34,166 nt of DNA from Nitrospinota bacterium (lineage in GTDB: Bacteria; Nitrospinota; Nitrospinia; JACRGO01). The stretch is taken from the NCBI GenBank assembly GCA_016212295.1, contig JACRGO010000228.1, positions 1 through 34,166 on the forward strand, written 5' to 3'. Positions 1 to 8,410 of this stretch are shown here, piece by piece. The notes under the pieces are model-generated. The model was not told the origin of the DNA. It was given only the letters and a program-made list of their open reading frames with translations, and did not search any database. Position 1 is the first letter of the stretch, and every line of letters starts with the position of its first letter. Position numbers and translations under genes: made by a program.

Positions 1-326
1 AGATTTGTTTAATGTCCATACTGTCCTCCAAGATTAGACGCTAATGAAGAACACTATACCCCATTCGCGGTTCAATGTCCAGGAGTCGATGGTTCTCTCT
101 TATATATCAGTGAGATAGGGAAAAGAACAAATTCACCCTGGACGTGTCCGAAAAAAAAAACAAAAAATGGACACGGTAAACGAAATCCAAAATTTCCTTT
201 GCGTTCCTGGCGGGCTTTGCTAGGATGCGCGGGAAGTGAATCCCGTCCTGATTTGGGTTATTATAAAAAGACATACTTTTGCGTTTCTATATGGTTTTGC
301 ACCAAAATTGATGAGGAGAAAAAAAT

Positions 327-812
327 ATGAACTATAGCGGCGAGGAAATCATCCAAATAGCCATAGGGGAGGAAAAGGACGCCATCGCGTTCTATAGGGC
401 GGCGATGGATAACAGCTCCTCCCCTGGCGTAAAAGACCTTTTTCACTTCCTCTTGCATGAGGAGGAAAAGCATCTGGTGGAATTGGAGAAGGAGATCCTT
501 CCGGTTTTTCAGGAAGCGGCCTTTACATGGGAGGACGAGGACGTTATAGCGGCCTATCTGCGGTCCCTGGGGAAAAGCGGCGTATTTATGGAAGGGCCCA
601 AGCCGAAGGAGTTCGCCAAGAAAAACAAGGACCCAATGGAAGTGATCGAGTTCGCCATCGGCCTGGAAAGGAAGGCCATCATATTTTATCAAAAGGTGGA
701 AGAGGCTTCCTCCGAAAGCGGGAAGAAGGCCCTGCGCCGGGTTATCGAGGAAGAAGGCGCCCACATACATAAATTGAACGAGTTGAAGGCGGGCCTAAAG
801 AAAGGAGAATAA
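327..812 (+). CDS. Rubrerythrin / ferritin-like diiron-domain protein
   Basis: 161-aa ORF with two helical repeats carrying E..ExxH-type motifs (GEEKDAIAFYRAAM...HEEEKHLVELE; GLERKAIIFYQKV...EEEGAHIHKL). Purine-rich RBS (gaggag) upstream of ATG. Confidence 0.85.
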   Translation: MNYSGEEIIQIAIGEEKDAIAFYRAAMDNSSSPGVKDLFHFLLHEEEKHLVELEKEILPVFQEAAFTWEDEDVIAAYLRSLGKSGVFMEGPKPKEFAKKNKDPMEVIEFAIGLERKAIIFYQKVEEASSESGKKALRRVIEEEGAHIHKLNELKAGLKKGE

Positions 813-814
813 AA

Positions 815-1450
815 ATGTCCGACAACGTGATGGGATACAGTGATCTCTTGATGGACCACTTTTCTAGTCCCAGGAATATATTGAAGGTTAAGGAAGAGGA
901 ATATGGCGCGGACGGCGTGGGCAGCGTGGGGAACCCCACTTGCGGCGACATGATGAAGGTCTGGATCAAGGTTGACAAGGACAGCGAAAGGATCAAGGAC
1001 CTGAAGTGGAAGACCTTCGGGTGCGCCAGCGCCATAGCAAGCACGTCCATCATGTCCGAGATGGTCACTGAAGAGGCGGGAATGACCATGGAGCAGGCCC
1101 TGGCCCTGAAGCCGAAGGACATCATGGCCCGGCTGGGCGGCCTCCCCGCCATCAAGATCCATTGCTCCGTCCTGGGGGACAAGGCCCTTCGCGCCGCCAT
1201 CCACGACTATTTCGAAAAGACCGGACAAAAGGAGCGCATTCTTGAGCAGGAGGCCAAGGTGGTGTGCAAATGCCTGAACGTAACGGACCACGAGATCGAG
1301 GAATGGGTGCTGGAAGGGGCGCGCGACTTCGAGACCCTTCAGGAGAAATGCAAGATATCCACCGGATGCGGCAATTGCAGGCCGGACGCGGAGAGGATAT
1401 TTCAGGGATATTTAAACAAATATTTTACCGATGCTGAAAGAAATAATTAA
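815..1450 (+). CDS. NifU-like Fe-S scaffold: IscU/NifU N-terminal domain plus BFD-like [2Fe-2S] domain, no C-terminal NifU domain
   Basis: MGYSDLLMDHFSSPRN...GNPTCGDMMKVWIKV...TFGCASAIASTS...KIHCSVLG (IscU-like Cys residues), then VCKCLNVTDHEIEEWV...STGCGNC (BFD-like). Confidence 0.88.
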   Translation: MSDNVMGYSDLLMDHFSSPRNILKVKEEEYGADGVGSVGNPTCGDMMKVWIKVDKDSERIKDLKWKTFGCASAIASTSIMSEMVTEEAGMTMEQALALKPKDIMARLGGLPAIKIHCSVLGDKALRAAIHDYFEKTGQKERILEQEAKVVCKCLNVTDHEIEEWVLEGARDFETLQEKCKISTGCGNCRPDAERIFQGYLNKYFTDAERNN

Positions 1451-2417
1451 AGCGATCAATGAGCACGATTCCTTTGTCCTTGCCACCCATTTTAATCCGG
1501 ATGGGGACGGGGCCGGGTCGCTCGTTGCCCTGTCCGCCTTCCTGAAAGGCATTGGGAAAAAGGTGCATGCCTATTACACCGGCCACCTCATCTCCACCTA
1601 CAACTTCCTTAATACGGACGGGGACATCGAACAATACGAAGAGGCGGAAGACCCGGACTCGAGAATAGCCGGGGCCGAGGTCATTATGCTTCTGGACGCC
1701 AACGAATGGAGCCGCACGGAAAAAATGGAGCGGCCACTTAAGGAGAGCCGGGCCCTGAAGCTGGTAATCGACCACCACCCCATTGAGGAGAGCGTTTTTG
1801 ACTCCACTTGGGTCGATGTGGCGGCGGCATCGGTAGGGGAGCTTATCCACAAGTTGATAAAGGAGATGGGGGGCGGGATCACCGAGAAGATCGGGATAGC
1901 CTTGTACGTCACCATCCTCACTGACACCGGATCATTCCGGTTTTCCAACACAACGGCCAACACCCACCGCATCGCGGCGGACCTGATCGACGCCGGAGTT
2001 AAAACAAGCCACCTGTACCAGGCCGTTTATGAGCGGAACCCGGTGGAAAAGGTACGCCTGTTGGGGCATTGCCTGGCCAATATCCACATGGACTGCAACG
2101 ACCTCATGGCCTGGATTTCAGTGTCACAGGAGACCTTGAAAAAGTATAACGGCGCGCTTTGGATGCTGGACGGCGTGGTGGAGGTGGTCCGGACCATCAC
2201 CGAAGTGGAGACCACTGTTTTGATCGCGGAGAGGGAGGACGGGAAAATCAAGGTGAGTTTCAGGTCCAGGGACAAGCTGGATGTGAACGCCCTGGCCCGT
2301 TCAATGGGCGGCGGGGGCCATCCGAGGGCCGCGGGCTGCAAGCTTGATATGAGCTTAAAGGACGCGGAGGAACTCGTGGTGCGCAAGGTGGAAGAGGCCC
2401 TGGCCGCCTGTAAATAA
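1431..2417 (+). CDS. nrnA: DHH/DHHA1 phosphoesterase, NrnA-type oligoribonuclease / pAp phosphatase
   Basis: THFNPDGDGAGS, LLDANEWSR, VIDHHP, DTGSFRFSNT and C-terminal GGGGHPRAAGCKL motifs. Overlaps the upstream gene by 20 nt. Confidence 0.88.
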   Translation: MLKEIIKAINEHDSFVLATHFNPDGDGAGSLVALSAFLKGIGKKVHAYYTGHLISTYNFLNTDGDIEQYEEAEDPDSRIAGAEVIMLLDANEWSRTEKMERPLKESRALKLVIDHHPIEESVFDSTWVDVAAASVGELIHKLIKEMGGGITEKIGIALYVTILTDTGSFRFSNTTANTHRIAADLIDAGVKTSHLYQAVYERNPVEKVRLLGHCLANIHMDCNDLMAWISVSQETLKKYNGALWMLDGVVEVVRTITEVETTVLIAEREDGKIKVSFRSRDKLDVNALARSMGGGGHPRAAGCKLDMSLKDAEELVVRKVEEALAACK

Positions 2418-2499
2418 GTTAACAGCCAAGGATATCCTTATGATCCTTGCCAGCCAAAAGCGCGGCCTGCTTGTCATGCGCCTGAGTGCCAGTGTGGAG

Positions 2500-2513
2500 C
2501 GACTTGTTAGGAC
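2500..2513 (-). other. attC-like 5' core (R''-type; minus strand GTCCTAACAAGTCG)
   Basis: Minus strand after the brnA stop: TAA GTGCGGTCCTAACAAGTCGCTCC, which fits the (R)YYYAAC core that follows a cassette gene. No matching 3' half found. Confidence 0.45.
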
Positions 2514-2518
2514 CGCAC

Positions 2519-2794
2519 TTACAATGACTCTCTCAGAATATCGGCCATACGGGTTTGCCAGCCTGGACCGGTAGCCTTCCAGCGCGCCAAAGTGTCCGGA
2601 GGCAGCCGAAGGCTGATTGCGATTTTTGAATCCGAAGACTTCGCCCGGCCGCGCGGCTTGAGCATGGCGGCCGCTGTGCGGGCGCCAAATATCTCAGGTA
2701 AAACTTTTTTAGCCGGACGAGCCTTCGCAATCATCGCCGCTGTCCACTCCGGATTTACGCGGACTGTCTTTTTAGGTTTGGATTGCTTTTTCAT
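2519..2794 (-). CDS. brnA: BrnA-family antitoxin
   Basis: 91 aa; C-terminal ISLRLPPDTLARWKATGPGWQTRMADILRESL is the typical BrnA ribbon-helix-helix signature. Overlaps the upstream toxin ORF by 23 nt. Confidence 0.85.
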   Translation of the reverse strand: MKKQSKPKKTVRVNPEWTAAMIAKARPAKKVLPEIFGARTAAAMLKPRGRAKSSDSKIAISLRLPPDTLARWKATGPGWQTRMADILRESL

Positions 2795-3041
2795 ACCGAT
2801 TCACCTCGCGTTTATTTGCTTTACGCAGACTGATCACTCTGGGCTTACCGTTGCGTGGTGTAAATACCACGCTATGCAGCCGATCCTCAATGAAGCCGAG
2901 CACACAGTAACGCTGTTCTCCGTAATTTTTGCGCGTGTCTTCCCAGATCAAAGCCGTCGTCCAGTCAAGTTGCTCGGCGATATCTAATGAAAGACCACGC
3001 TCCGCGATATTTCGGCTCTCTTTCTTGGGATCTTTGTCCAC
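2772..3041 (-). CDS. brnT: BrnT-family toxin (ribonuclease), GTG start
   Basis: 89 aa; N-P/AERGLS..., RYCVLGFIEDRLHSVVFTPRNGKPRVISLRKANKREVNRYEK matches the BrnT layout. Directly upstream of a BrnA-like ORF. Confidence 0.85.
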   Translation of the reverse strand: MDKDPKKESRNIAERGLSLDIAEQLDWTTALIWEDTRKNYGEQRYCVLGFIEDRLHSVVFTPRNGKPRVISLRKANKREVNRYEKAIQT

Positions 3042-3197
3042 CTGATTATTGTATATATGTATATACGCAAAAACAACCTATTTTCAATCGCGATGCTCCG
3101 ATTGCGGCGTCGGCCAGAACGTTGTGTTGTGCCGCAGGCCTCGACGGCGGGAGACCGAAATGCGTTGCGTTCGCGGCCCGTTGGCATCAACACACTG

Positions 3198-4124
3198 CTA
3201 GCCGGCGTTCTCACAGGCTTGCTCGACCTTTGAAAAGACGTATTCGTCCCCATGTTCGATCGCCACGTACTCGTCATCCGCTTTAAGGAAGCCAACGGGC
3301 ACCGGATTATTCCTTGCTAAAGGATTGTGAACGGCGACACTGCGCTCCTGATTACCCACAACGGAACTGCCATCCAGTTCAACGGCCCAAATGGCACTTA
3401 CGGCAGCAAAGTGGGGATCAAGGAACATACTTGTGGGAACCAATGCTTTGTTGGGCTTTTCAATGTGAAAACGAACTTGGTGTCCTCGCGCCACTACCTT
3501 GAGCGTCTCTCTGTTGATATGTAGTTGATAGGGGCCAATCGGAAATACCGCTTCCGCCGCGAAAGGAAACTGGCTGATCCCGAGTAGAGCTGAAAAGGGT
3601 CCGTGGCGTAAGCGACACCCATTCACTGCGATTACGTAGGCGTCAGCGGGCGCAACGACTCCTTTACTAAGATATCCCGCGATTTGACCGTCAGAGCTGC
3701 CGAGGAGCTTCTCGGCCTTCTCCTTTACGGCACTCGTCCAGCGCAAGAGGATGGCCTGGTGAGGGAAATCGCCCACCGTGCCGGGTTGAATATTAAGCCA
3801 GGCATCCGGCAATCCAACAGGTTCTGGACAAATCGATTCGATCCAAACCTTCCGGTCTCCATTCAACACGAGAAGGTCGGGGCCATGTCCGGGCTTAGAC
3901 CGAGTTGGGAATGTCTTGTCCTTTAGGCGCTCCGCTAGCAGAGCTTCCGATACGCAGGACCAAAACTTGGAGTCTGAGCCAGAAACGAGCTCGTCGGTGA
4001 ACTTCGGGTCCGCCAAGCCGGAATCTACGAATGTTTGGCACGAGCCCGCTAACTTGGCCGCATACAACTCCTGGCGACCCGATATCGGGTAGCGTTGGTG
4101 AATATGCACCGCGATTCGTGTCAT
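3198..4124 (-). CDS. Uncharacterised protein (308 aa)
   Basis: Long ORF with ATG 6 nt downstream of a GTTAGGC core motif; antisense ORFs are shorter. No family recognised. GPDLLVLNGDRKVWIES weakly resembles a PD-(D/E)xK arrangement but the Lys is absent. Confidence 0.65.
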   Translation of the reverse strand: MTRIAVHIHQRYPISGRQELYAAKLAGSCQTFVDSGLADPKFTDELVSGSDSKFWSCVSEALLAERLKDKTFPTRSKPGHGPDLLVLNGDRKVWIESICPEPVGLPDAWLNIQPGTVGDFPHQAILLRWTSAVKEKAEKLLGSSDGQIAGYLSKGVVAPADAYVIAVNGCRLRHGPFSALLGISQFPFAAEAVFPIGPYQLHINRETLKVVARGHQVRFHIEKPNKALVPTSMFLDPHFAAVSAIWAVELDGSSVVGNQERSVAVHNPLARNNPVPVGFLKADDEYVAIEHGDEYVFSKVEQACENAG

Positions 4125-4128
4125 ACGA

Positions 4129-4140
4129 CGCCTAACAAGT
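4129..4140 (-). other. attC/attI-like 3' core (minus strand ACTTGTTAGGCG)
   Basis: Minus strand ACTTGTTAGGCGTCGT-ATG: a GTTRRRY core immediately upstream of the start codon, as at an integron cassette boundary. Confidence 0.5.
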
Positions 4141-4162
4141 TATCAGGTAAAAGGTCTGCTGA

Positions 4163-4327
4163 AAAATAGCACAGAGTTAAATTACTTGAGAGTGCCGAGT
4201 TCTCAATAATTATTTTCATAACTCATTGATTTTATTGAAATTTTTAAATATTTAACAAAATATAGGAAAATCAATAAAATCAATGAGTTACAGAGAACTC
4301 GGCACTCTCAAGTTAAATTATTGTCAA
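4163..4327 (-). promoter_or_regulatory. Putative sigma70 promoter split by the MITE-like element
   Basis: Minus strand -35 TTGACA at 4327-4322 and -10 TATTTT at 4168-4163. The interval is 153 nt now and exactly 17 nt after removing the 128-bp element plus one 8-bp duplication. Confidence 0.5.
4177..4320. mobile_element. MITE-like palindromic element (4185-4312, 128 bp) with 8-bp target-site duplications
   Basis: Perfect 20-bp terminal inverted repeats CTTGAGAGTGCCGAGTTCTC (4185-4204) / GAGAACTCGGCACTCTCAAG (4293-4312). Second perfect 20-bp inverted pair TAACTCATTGATTTTATTGA (4219-4238) / TCAATAAAATCAATGAGTTA (4271-4290). Direct TTAAATTA at 4177-4184 and 4313-4320 abuts both ends. No ORF inside. 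Confidence 0.82.
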
Positions 4328-4373
4328 TAAAAAAATGGCTTGACTTACTTGACGAATTTTATGGCCCTTTGCC

Positions 4374-4410
4374 AGGGACTAATATTCAGAATTGGATGTT
4401 AGTCCCTTTT
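4374..4410 (+). terminator. Hairpin followed by TTTT
   Basis: AGGGACTAA (4374-4382) / TTAGTCCCT (4399-4407), 16-nt loop, followed by TTT. Could serve other roles. Confidence 0.3.
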
Positions 4411-4424
4411 GGGGTTAGCAGCCT

Positions 4425-4496
4425 ATGCAAACGATTCCAGCCGGTATTTTGGAACAATATTCCGCCGTCCTAAAAACTGGCGATTCATTATATCGC
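4425..4496 (+). pseudogene. Possible N-terminal remnant of an integron-type tyrosine recombinase
   Basis: MQTIPAGILEQYSAVLKTGDSLYR follows the MQxIPxxILxQ(F/Y)xxxL pattern I associate with integron integrase N-termini. The frame then runs antisense into the ABC-F gene. Confidence 0.25.
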
Positions 4497-4519
4497 GCCA
4501 TGCCGGTTACAGGAAAAAA

Positions 4520-6478
4520 TCAGTCCCCGTCCATCACCGAAATCATGCGGCTTACCTCTCCAATTTTTGAGTGCTCCTCCTCCCACCTGGCGATTTCCTT
4601 TTCAAGGGAACACTCCGCCTCTTTTTTTCCCGCCAGGAGGGTTTGCAGTTCTTTCCCGTTGCCTTTCTCGTAGAGGCCCGCGTCCCCAAGCTTTTCATTG
4701 ATCCTGGCGATCATGGATTCCAGCTCATTTACCCGTTCCTCTATTTTTGGAACGGCGCTTTCCAGCCTTGCCAGGTCTTTCTTTAAAAGCCTTCTTTCGT
4801 GTCCGTTGTTTTTCTGTCCGCCCTTGCCGCCGTTTTTCTTTTCTTCCCGAGGCGTTTTTTGCCGAGCCGCCGCCTCACGGTCCAGATGGTCATCTCCCTT
4901 GTAATCCAGGTACTCCGAATAGGTCCCCTTGAAAAGGCAATACCCGCTTGGGGTCAATTCCAGAATGGCTGTTGCCGTGTTCTGGACGAAATGGCGGTCA
5001 TGGCTGACGAAGATAATGGTCCCGGGATAGCCGACCAGGGCCTCTTCAAGGGCCTCTATGGACTCCATATCAAGGTGGTTGGTGGGTTCATCCAGGAGGA
5101 GCGTGTTGGGCTCTTCCAGGATCATCCTGGAAAAAATCAGGCGCGCCCCTTCTCCGCCGCTTAGGGCCTCGGTTTTTTTGCGGACTTCGTCATCTCCGCT
5201 GAAAAGCATCCTCCCAAGTATCCCGCGGATTTTGCCAATGGTCTCTCCTGGCGCGAAGCTGTACAGCCATTCATAGGGGTTCGTCCCGGCGGGGACAAGT
5301 TCCTTGTGGTTCTGCGCGAAATACCCGATTGAGACTTCATGCCCCCACTCCACGGCCCCGTCCTCGTAGTCGAGGTTGCCCACTAAAATCTTCAGGAGGG
5401 TGGATTTCCCGATGCCGTTAGGTCCTATCACCGCCACCCGCTCGCCGCGGGCAACTGAAAAGGCCACCCGGTTCAGGACCTGCTTGCCGTTGAACCCCTT
5501 GGAAAGTTCCTCGACCCGCAGCACCTGTTTGCCGGATGGACGTCTTTGGGTGAATTGAAAACGGGGCGCTATTCTGGAAGAGCGCTTGATGTAGATGTCT
5601 TCCATCTTGTCCAACTGTTTCTTACGGCTCATGGCCTGCCTGGCCTTGGTGGCCTGCTGGCGGAAGCGTTCATAAAAGACCTGAAGCTCCTCCTTCTTTT
5701 TTTCCTGGCGGACGATTCCCAACTCCTTCTGCTCCCGCTCCAGTACCTTTGCATCGCGGAATTGGCCGTAGTTCCCCTTGTATATCTTGACGGTCTCATA
5801 GTCGATATCCAGGATATGCGTGGCGACCCTGTTGAGGAAGTAATGGTCATGAGAAACCACCACCACGGTCCCCCGGTACTCACGGAGGTAATTTTCCAGC
5901 CAGGCGATGGAAAGGATGTCGAGGTGGTTATTAGGTTCGTCCAGGAGCAGGCAGTCCGGCTGGCTGAACAAGAGCTGCGCAAGGAGGACCCGCAGCTTGT
6001 ATCCGCCGGAGAGGGTGGACATTGTTTCGCCGTGCTGGAAAGTCCCTATGCCGAGTCCGTTCAGGATCACGGCGGCTGTTGACTCCGCCTCGTATCCGTC
6101 TTCGTGGGCTATTGTCATTTCCAGTTCCGCCAGGCGGTTGCCTGCCTTCTCGTCGATCGCCGGCAGCAAGAGGAGGCTTTCCTTTTCCCTCAAGGCGCTC
6201 CACAAATCCGGCTTTCCCATGAGGACTGTGTCGATTATGCGAAACTGCTCGAATTCAAAATGATTCTGCCTCAGGAAACCCAGCTTGACTTGGGAGGGGA
6301 GACGGACCTCTCCTCTCTCCGAGGCCATTTCTCCCGCGAGTATCTTGAGGAGAGTGCTTTTGCCGGAGCCGTTGGCCCCGGCAACCCCGTAACGGTTCCC
6401 GGAGTTGAGTTGAAAACTGACGTCCTCGAAAAGGACCTTCTTGCCGAAATGTATGCCAAGTTGTATAGCTTGAATCAT
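4520..6478 (-). CDS. ABC-F family ATP-binding protein
   Basis: Two ABC domains: GANGSGKSTLLKILAG / LSGGYKLRVLLAQLL / LLLDEPNNHLD and GPNGIGKSTLLKILVG / LSGGEGARLIFSRMIL / LLLDEPTNHLD, with linker and C-terminal coiled coil. Start placed at MIQAIQLGIHFGKKVLF rather than the longer ORF start at 6544. Confidence 0.95.
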   Translation of the reverse strand: MIQAIQLGIHFGKKVLFEDVSFQLNSGNRYGVAGANGSGKSTLLKILAGEMASERGEVRLPSQVKLGFLRQNHFEFEQFRIIDTVLMGKPDLWSALREKESLLLLPAIDEKAGNRLAELEMTIAHEDGYEAESTAAVILNGLGIGTFQHGETMSTLSGGYKLRVLLAQLLFSQPDCLLLDEPNNHLDILSIAWLENYLREYRGTVVVVSHDHYFLNRVATHILDIDYETVKIYKGNYGQFRDAKVLEREQKELGIVRQEKKKEELQVFYERFRQQATKARQAMSRKKQLDKMEDIYIKRSSRIAPRFQFTQRRPSGKQVLRVEELSKGFNGKQVLNRVAFSVARGERVAVIGPNGIGKSTLLKILVGNLDYEDGAVEWGHEVSIGYFAQNHKELVPAGTNPYEWLYSFAPGETIGKIRGILGRMLFSGDDEVRKKTEALSGGEGARLIFSRMILEEPNTLLLDEPTNHLDMESIEALEEALVGYPGTIIFVSHDRHFVQNTATAILELTPSGYCLFKGTYSEYLDYKGDDHLDREAAARQKTPREEKKNGGKGGQKNNGHERRLLKKDLARLESAVPKIEERVNELESMIARINEKLGDAGLYEKGNGKELQTLLAGKKEAECSLEKEIARWEEEHSKIGEVSRMISVMDGD

Positions 6479-6600
6479 GTATGCTTTCTTTAAAAGGGAG
6501 AAAAAGGAAAGGGAAAAACCACGGAGCGGAGCAACCGCAACCAATAGCGGAATAAAATTACTGACTCAACCAACAATAGTTAAAAATTTGAATATTTTTT

Positions 6601-6705
6601 CACCGCGGAGACCGCCTAGACGCTGAGAAAAGTAAGGGCACGATGCATCGCGCCCCAACAACCATAAACATCTATAAAAATCTCCGCGTCTCCGCGCCTT
6701 TGCAG
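6601..6705. repeat. Dispersed 'ACCGCGGAGACGC' palindromic repeat, copy 1
   Basis: CACCGCGGAGACCGCCTAGACGCTGAGAAAA ... TCTCCGCGTCTCCGCGCCTTTGCAG: imperfect inverted arms in an intergenic region. Confidence 0.6.
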
Positions 6706-6733
6706 TTAATATTTTGGGTTTTTGTTTAGAATT

Positions 6734-7285
<552 letters not shown>

Positions 7286-7444
7286 TTTCTCCTCTGGTTA
7301 ATTTGTATTATTATAGGATACCAGTATTTCACTTGATTTTAAATCCCTGGCGCATCAATCCTGAAAATTTCCTGTTATTGCTGAAATTTTAAAAAGGGTA
7401 GTATAATAATAAATTAACGCCCTTCGGGCGGGCTTTAAAGAGTC

Positions 7445-7510
7445 ATTGGCCAGTAGTCACTGGTCATCAGGGCGGCTTCCTGCCTATCAATGACAAATGG
7501 CCAATGGCTA
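7445..7510. repeat. Imperfect inverted repeat of TGGCCA/TTGGCC-rich sequence
   Basis: cattggccagtagtcactggtcat ... atgacaaatggccaatggctaatgactgat; complementary arms upstream of the lolA-like gene. Confidence 0.4.
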
Positions 7511-7546
7511 ATGACTGATAACAACATTTTTTTACGGATGGTCCTT

Positions 7547-8200
7547 ATGAGGTTAAAATTTTTCCGCCTGCTCTCCTTGTGCTTCCTTTTTGTTCCCCTC
7601 ATGAGTTTCGCCGCAGACCCGCAAGAGGATTTCATTCAAAAACTTCAACGCAAAATAGATTCCATCACCGACTGGCAGGCCGATTTTCAGCAGAAGGCTT
7701 ATATTTCCTCCGTGGGGCAATCCGACCTCTCCTCCGGCGCAGTGAAAATCAAGAAACCAATGAAGGTCTTTTGGGAATACGTGAAGCCCGGCCGCCAGGT
7801 CCTGGTTTCAAACGGCAAGAAACTTTACTTTTATTCGGAAGAGGACAAGCAGGTGATGGTCAGGGACCTGGACGCCGACACCCTTTCCGGCGCGAACCTT
7901 CTCTTTCTCGCCTCCGGCAAAAAGCTTGAGGACATCTATCAGATCGAGGTGGCCATGCAAGAGCCCTCGTCAAATGAAGCTGTCAAATTTAAAATGGTCC
8001 CCAGAAAAGTGCAAGCCAATTTATCCTATATAGTCCTTACCGTTGACAGAAACACCCTTGACATCCTTTCCCTCCAAAGCTTCGACCCCTTCGAGAACAA
8101 TACCATGGTTGAGTTTTCCAATGCTCGGGGAAATTCCGGCATCCAGGACAAATTCTTCGTTTTCCGGACCCCGAAAGGGGCAGAGGTCGTTCATCAATAG
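7547..8200 (+). CDS. lolA: Outer-membrane lipoprotein carrier protein LolA
   Basis: Signal peptide MRLKFFRLLSLCFLFVPLMSFAA; DWQADFQQKAYISSVGQ...SGAVKIKKPMKVFWEYVKPGRQVLVSNGKKLYFYSEEDKQVMVRDL. Start moved to 7547 from the ORF start at 7490. Confidence 0.88.
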   Translation: MRLKFFRLLSLCFLFVPLMSFAADPQEDFIQKLQRKIDSITDWQADFQQKAYISSVGQSDLSSGAVKIKKPMKVFWEYVKPGRQVLVSNGKKLYFYSEEDKQVMVRDLDADTLSGANLLFLASGKKLEDIYQIEVAMQEPSSNEAVKFKMVPRKVQANLSYIVLTVDRNTLDILSLQSFDPFENNTMVEFSNARGNSGIQDKFFVFRTPKGAEVVHQ

Positions 8201-8272
8201 ATACTTACTCGGCCATTCCGAAAATTCATCCCGCGCAATCCATAAAATTCTAAATAAAAATACCCAAAAATG

Positions 8273-8366
8273 AACCGCGGAGGCGCAGAGGCGCAGAGTT
8301 TTTTGTAAAATGTTTAAAGTTATATTTTTTCTTTTCTCTGCGTCTTTGCGATCTCTGCGGTGAAAA
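8273..8366. repeat. Dispersed 'ACCGCGGAGACGC' palindromic repeat, copy 2
   Basis: GAACCGCGGAGGCGCAGAGGCGCAGAG ... TTTTCTCTGCGTCTTTGCGATCTCTGCGGTG; imperfect inverted arms. Confidence 0.65.
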
Positions 8367-8410
8367 AATTTTTAAATTTCAAATATTTTTGGATAGGAAT
8401 TATTCAAAGG

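Noticed and set aside
261-770. 169-aa minus-strand ORF opposite the rubrerythrin-like gene
   Set aside because: Antisense to a gene with clear ferritin-like motifs; no recognisable family.
689-1291. 200-aa and similar minus-strand ORFs across the NifU, FabF, pta, alaS and ABC-F genes
   Set aside because: Overlap confident genes in antisense with low-complexity, motif-free translations.
4374-4410. AGGGACTAA/TTAGTCCCT hairpin as an attI or attC site
   Set aside because: Cores do not match RYYYAAC/GTTRRRY; listed only as a low-confidence hairpin/terminator.
8360-8410. N-terminal extension MKKFLNFKYFWIGIIQR of the FabF-like protein
   Set aside because: Lies over the end of a dispersed repeat; family alignment favours the start at 8411.
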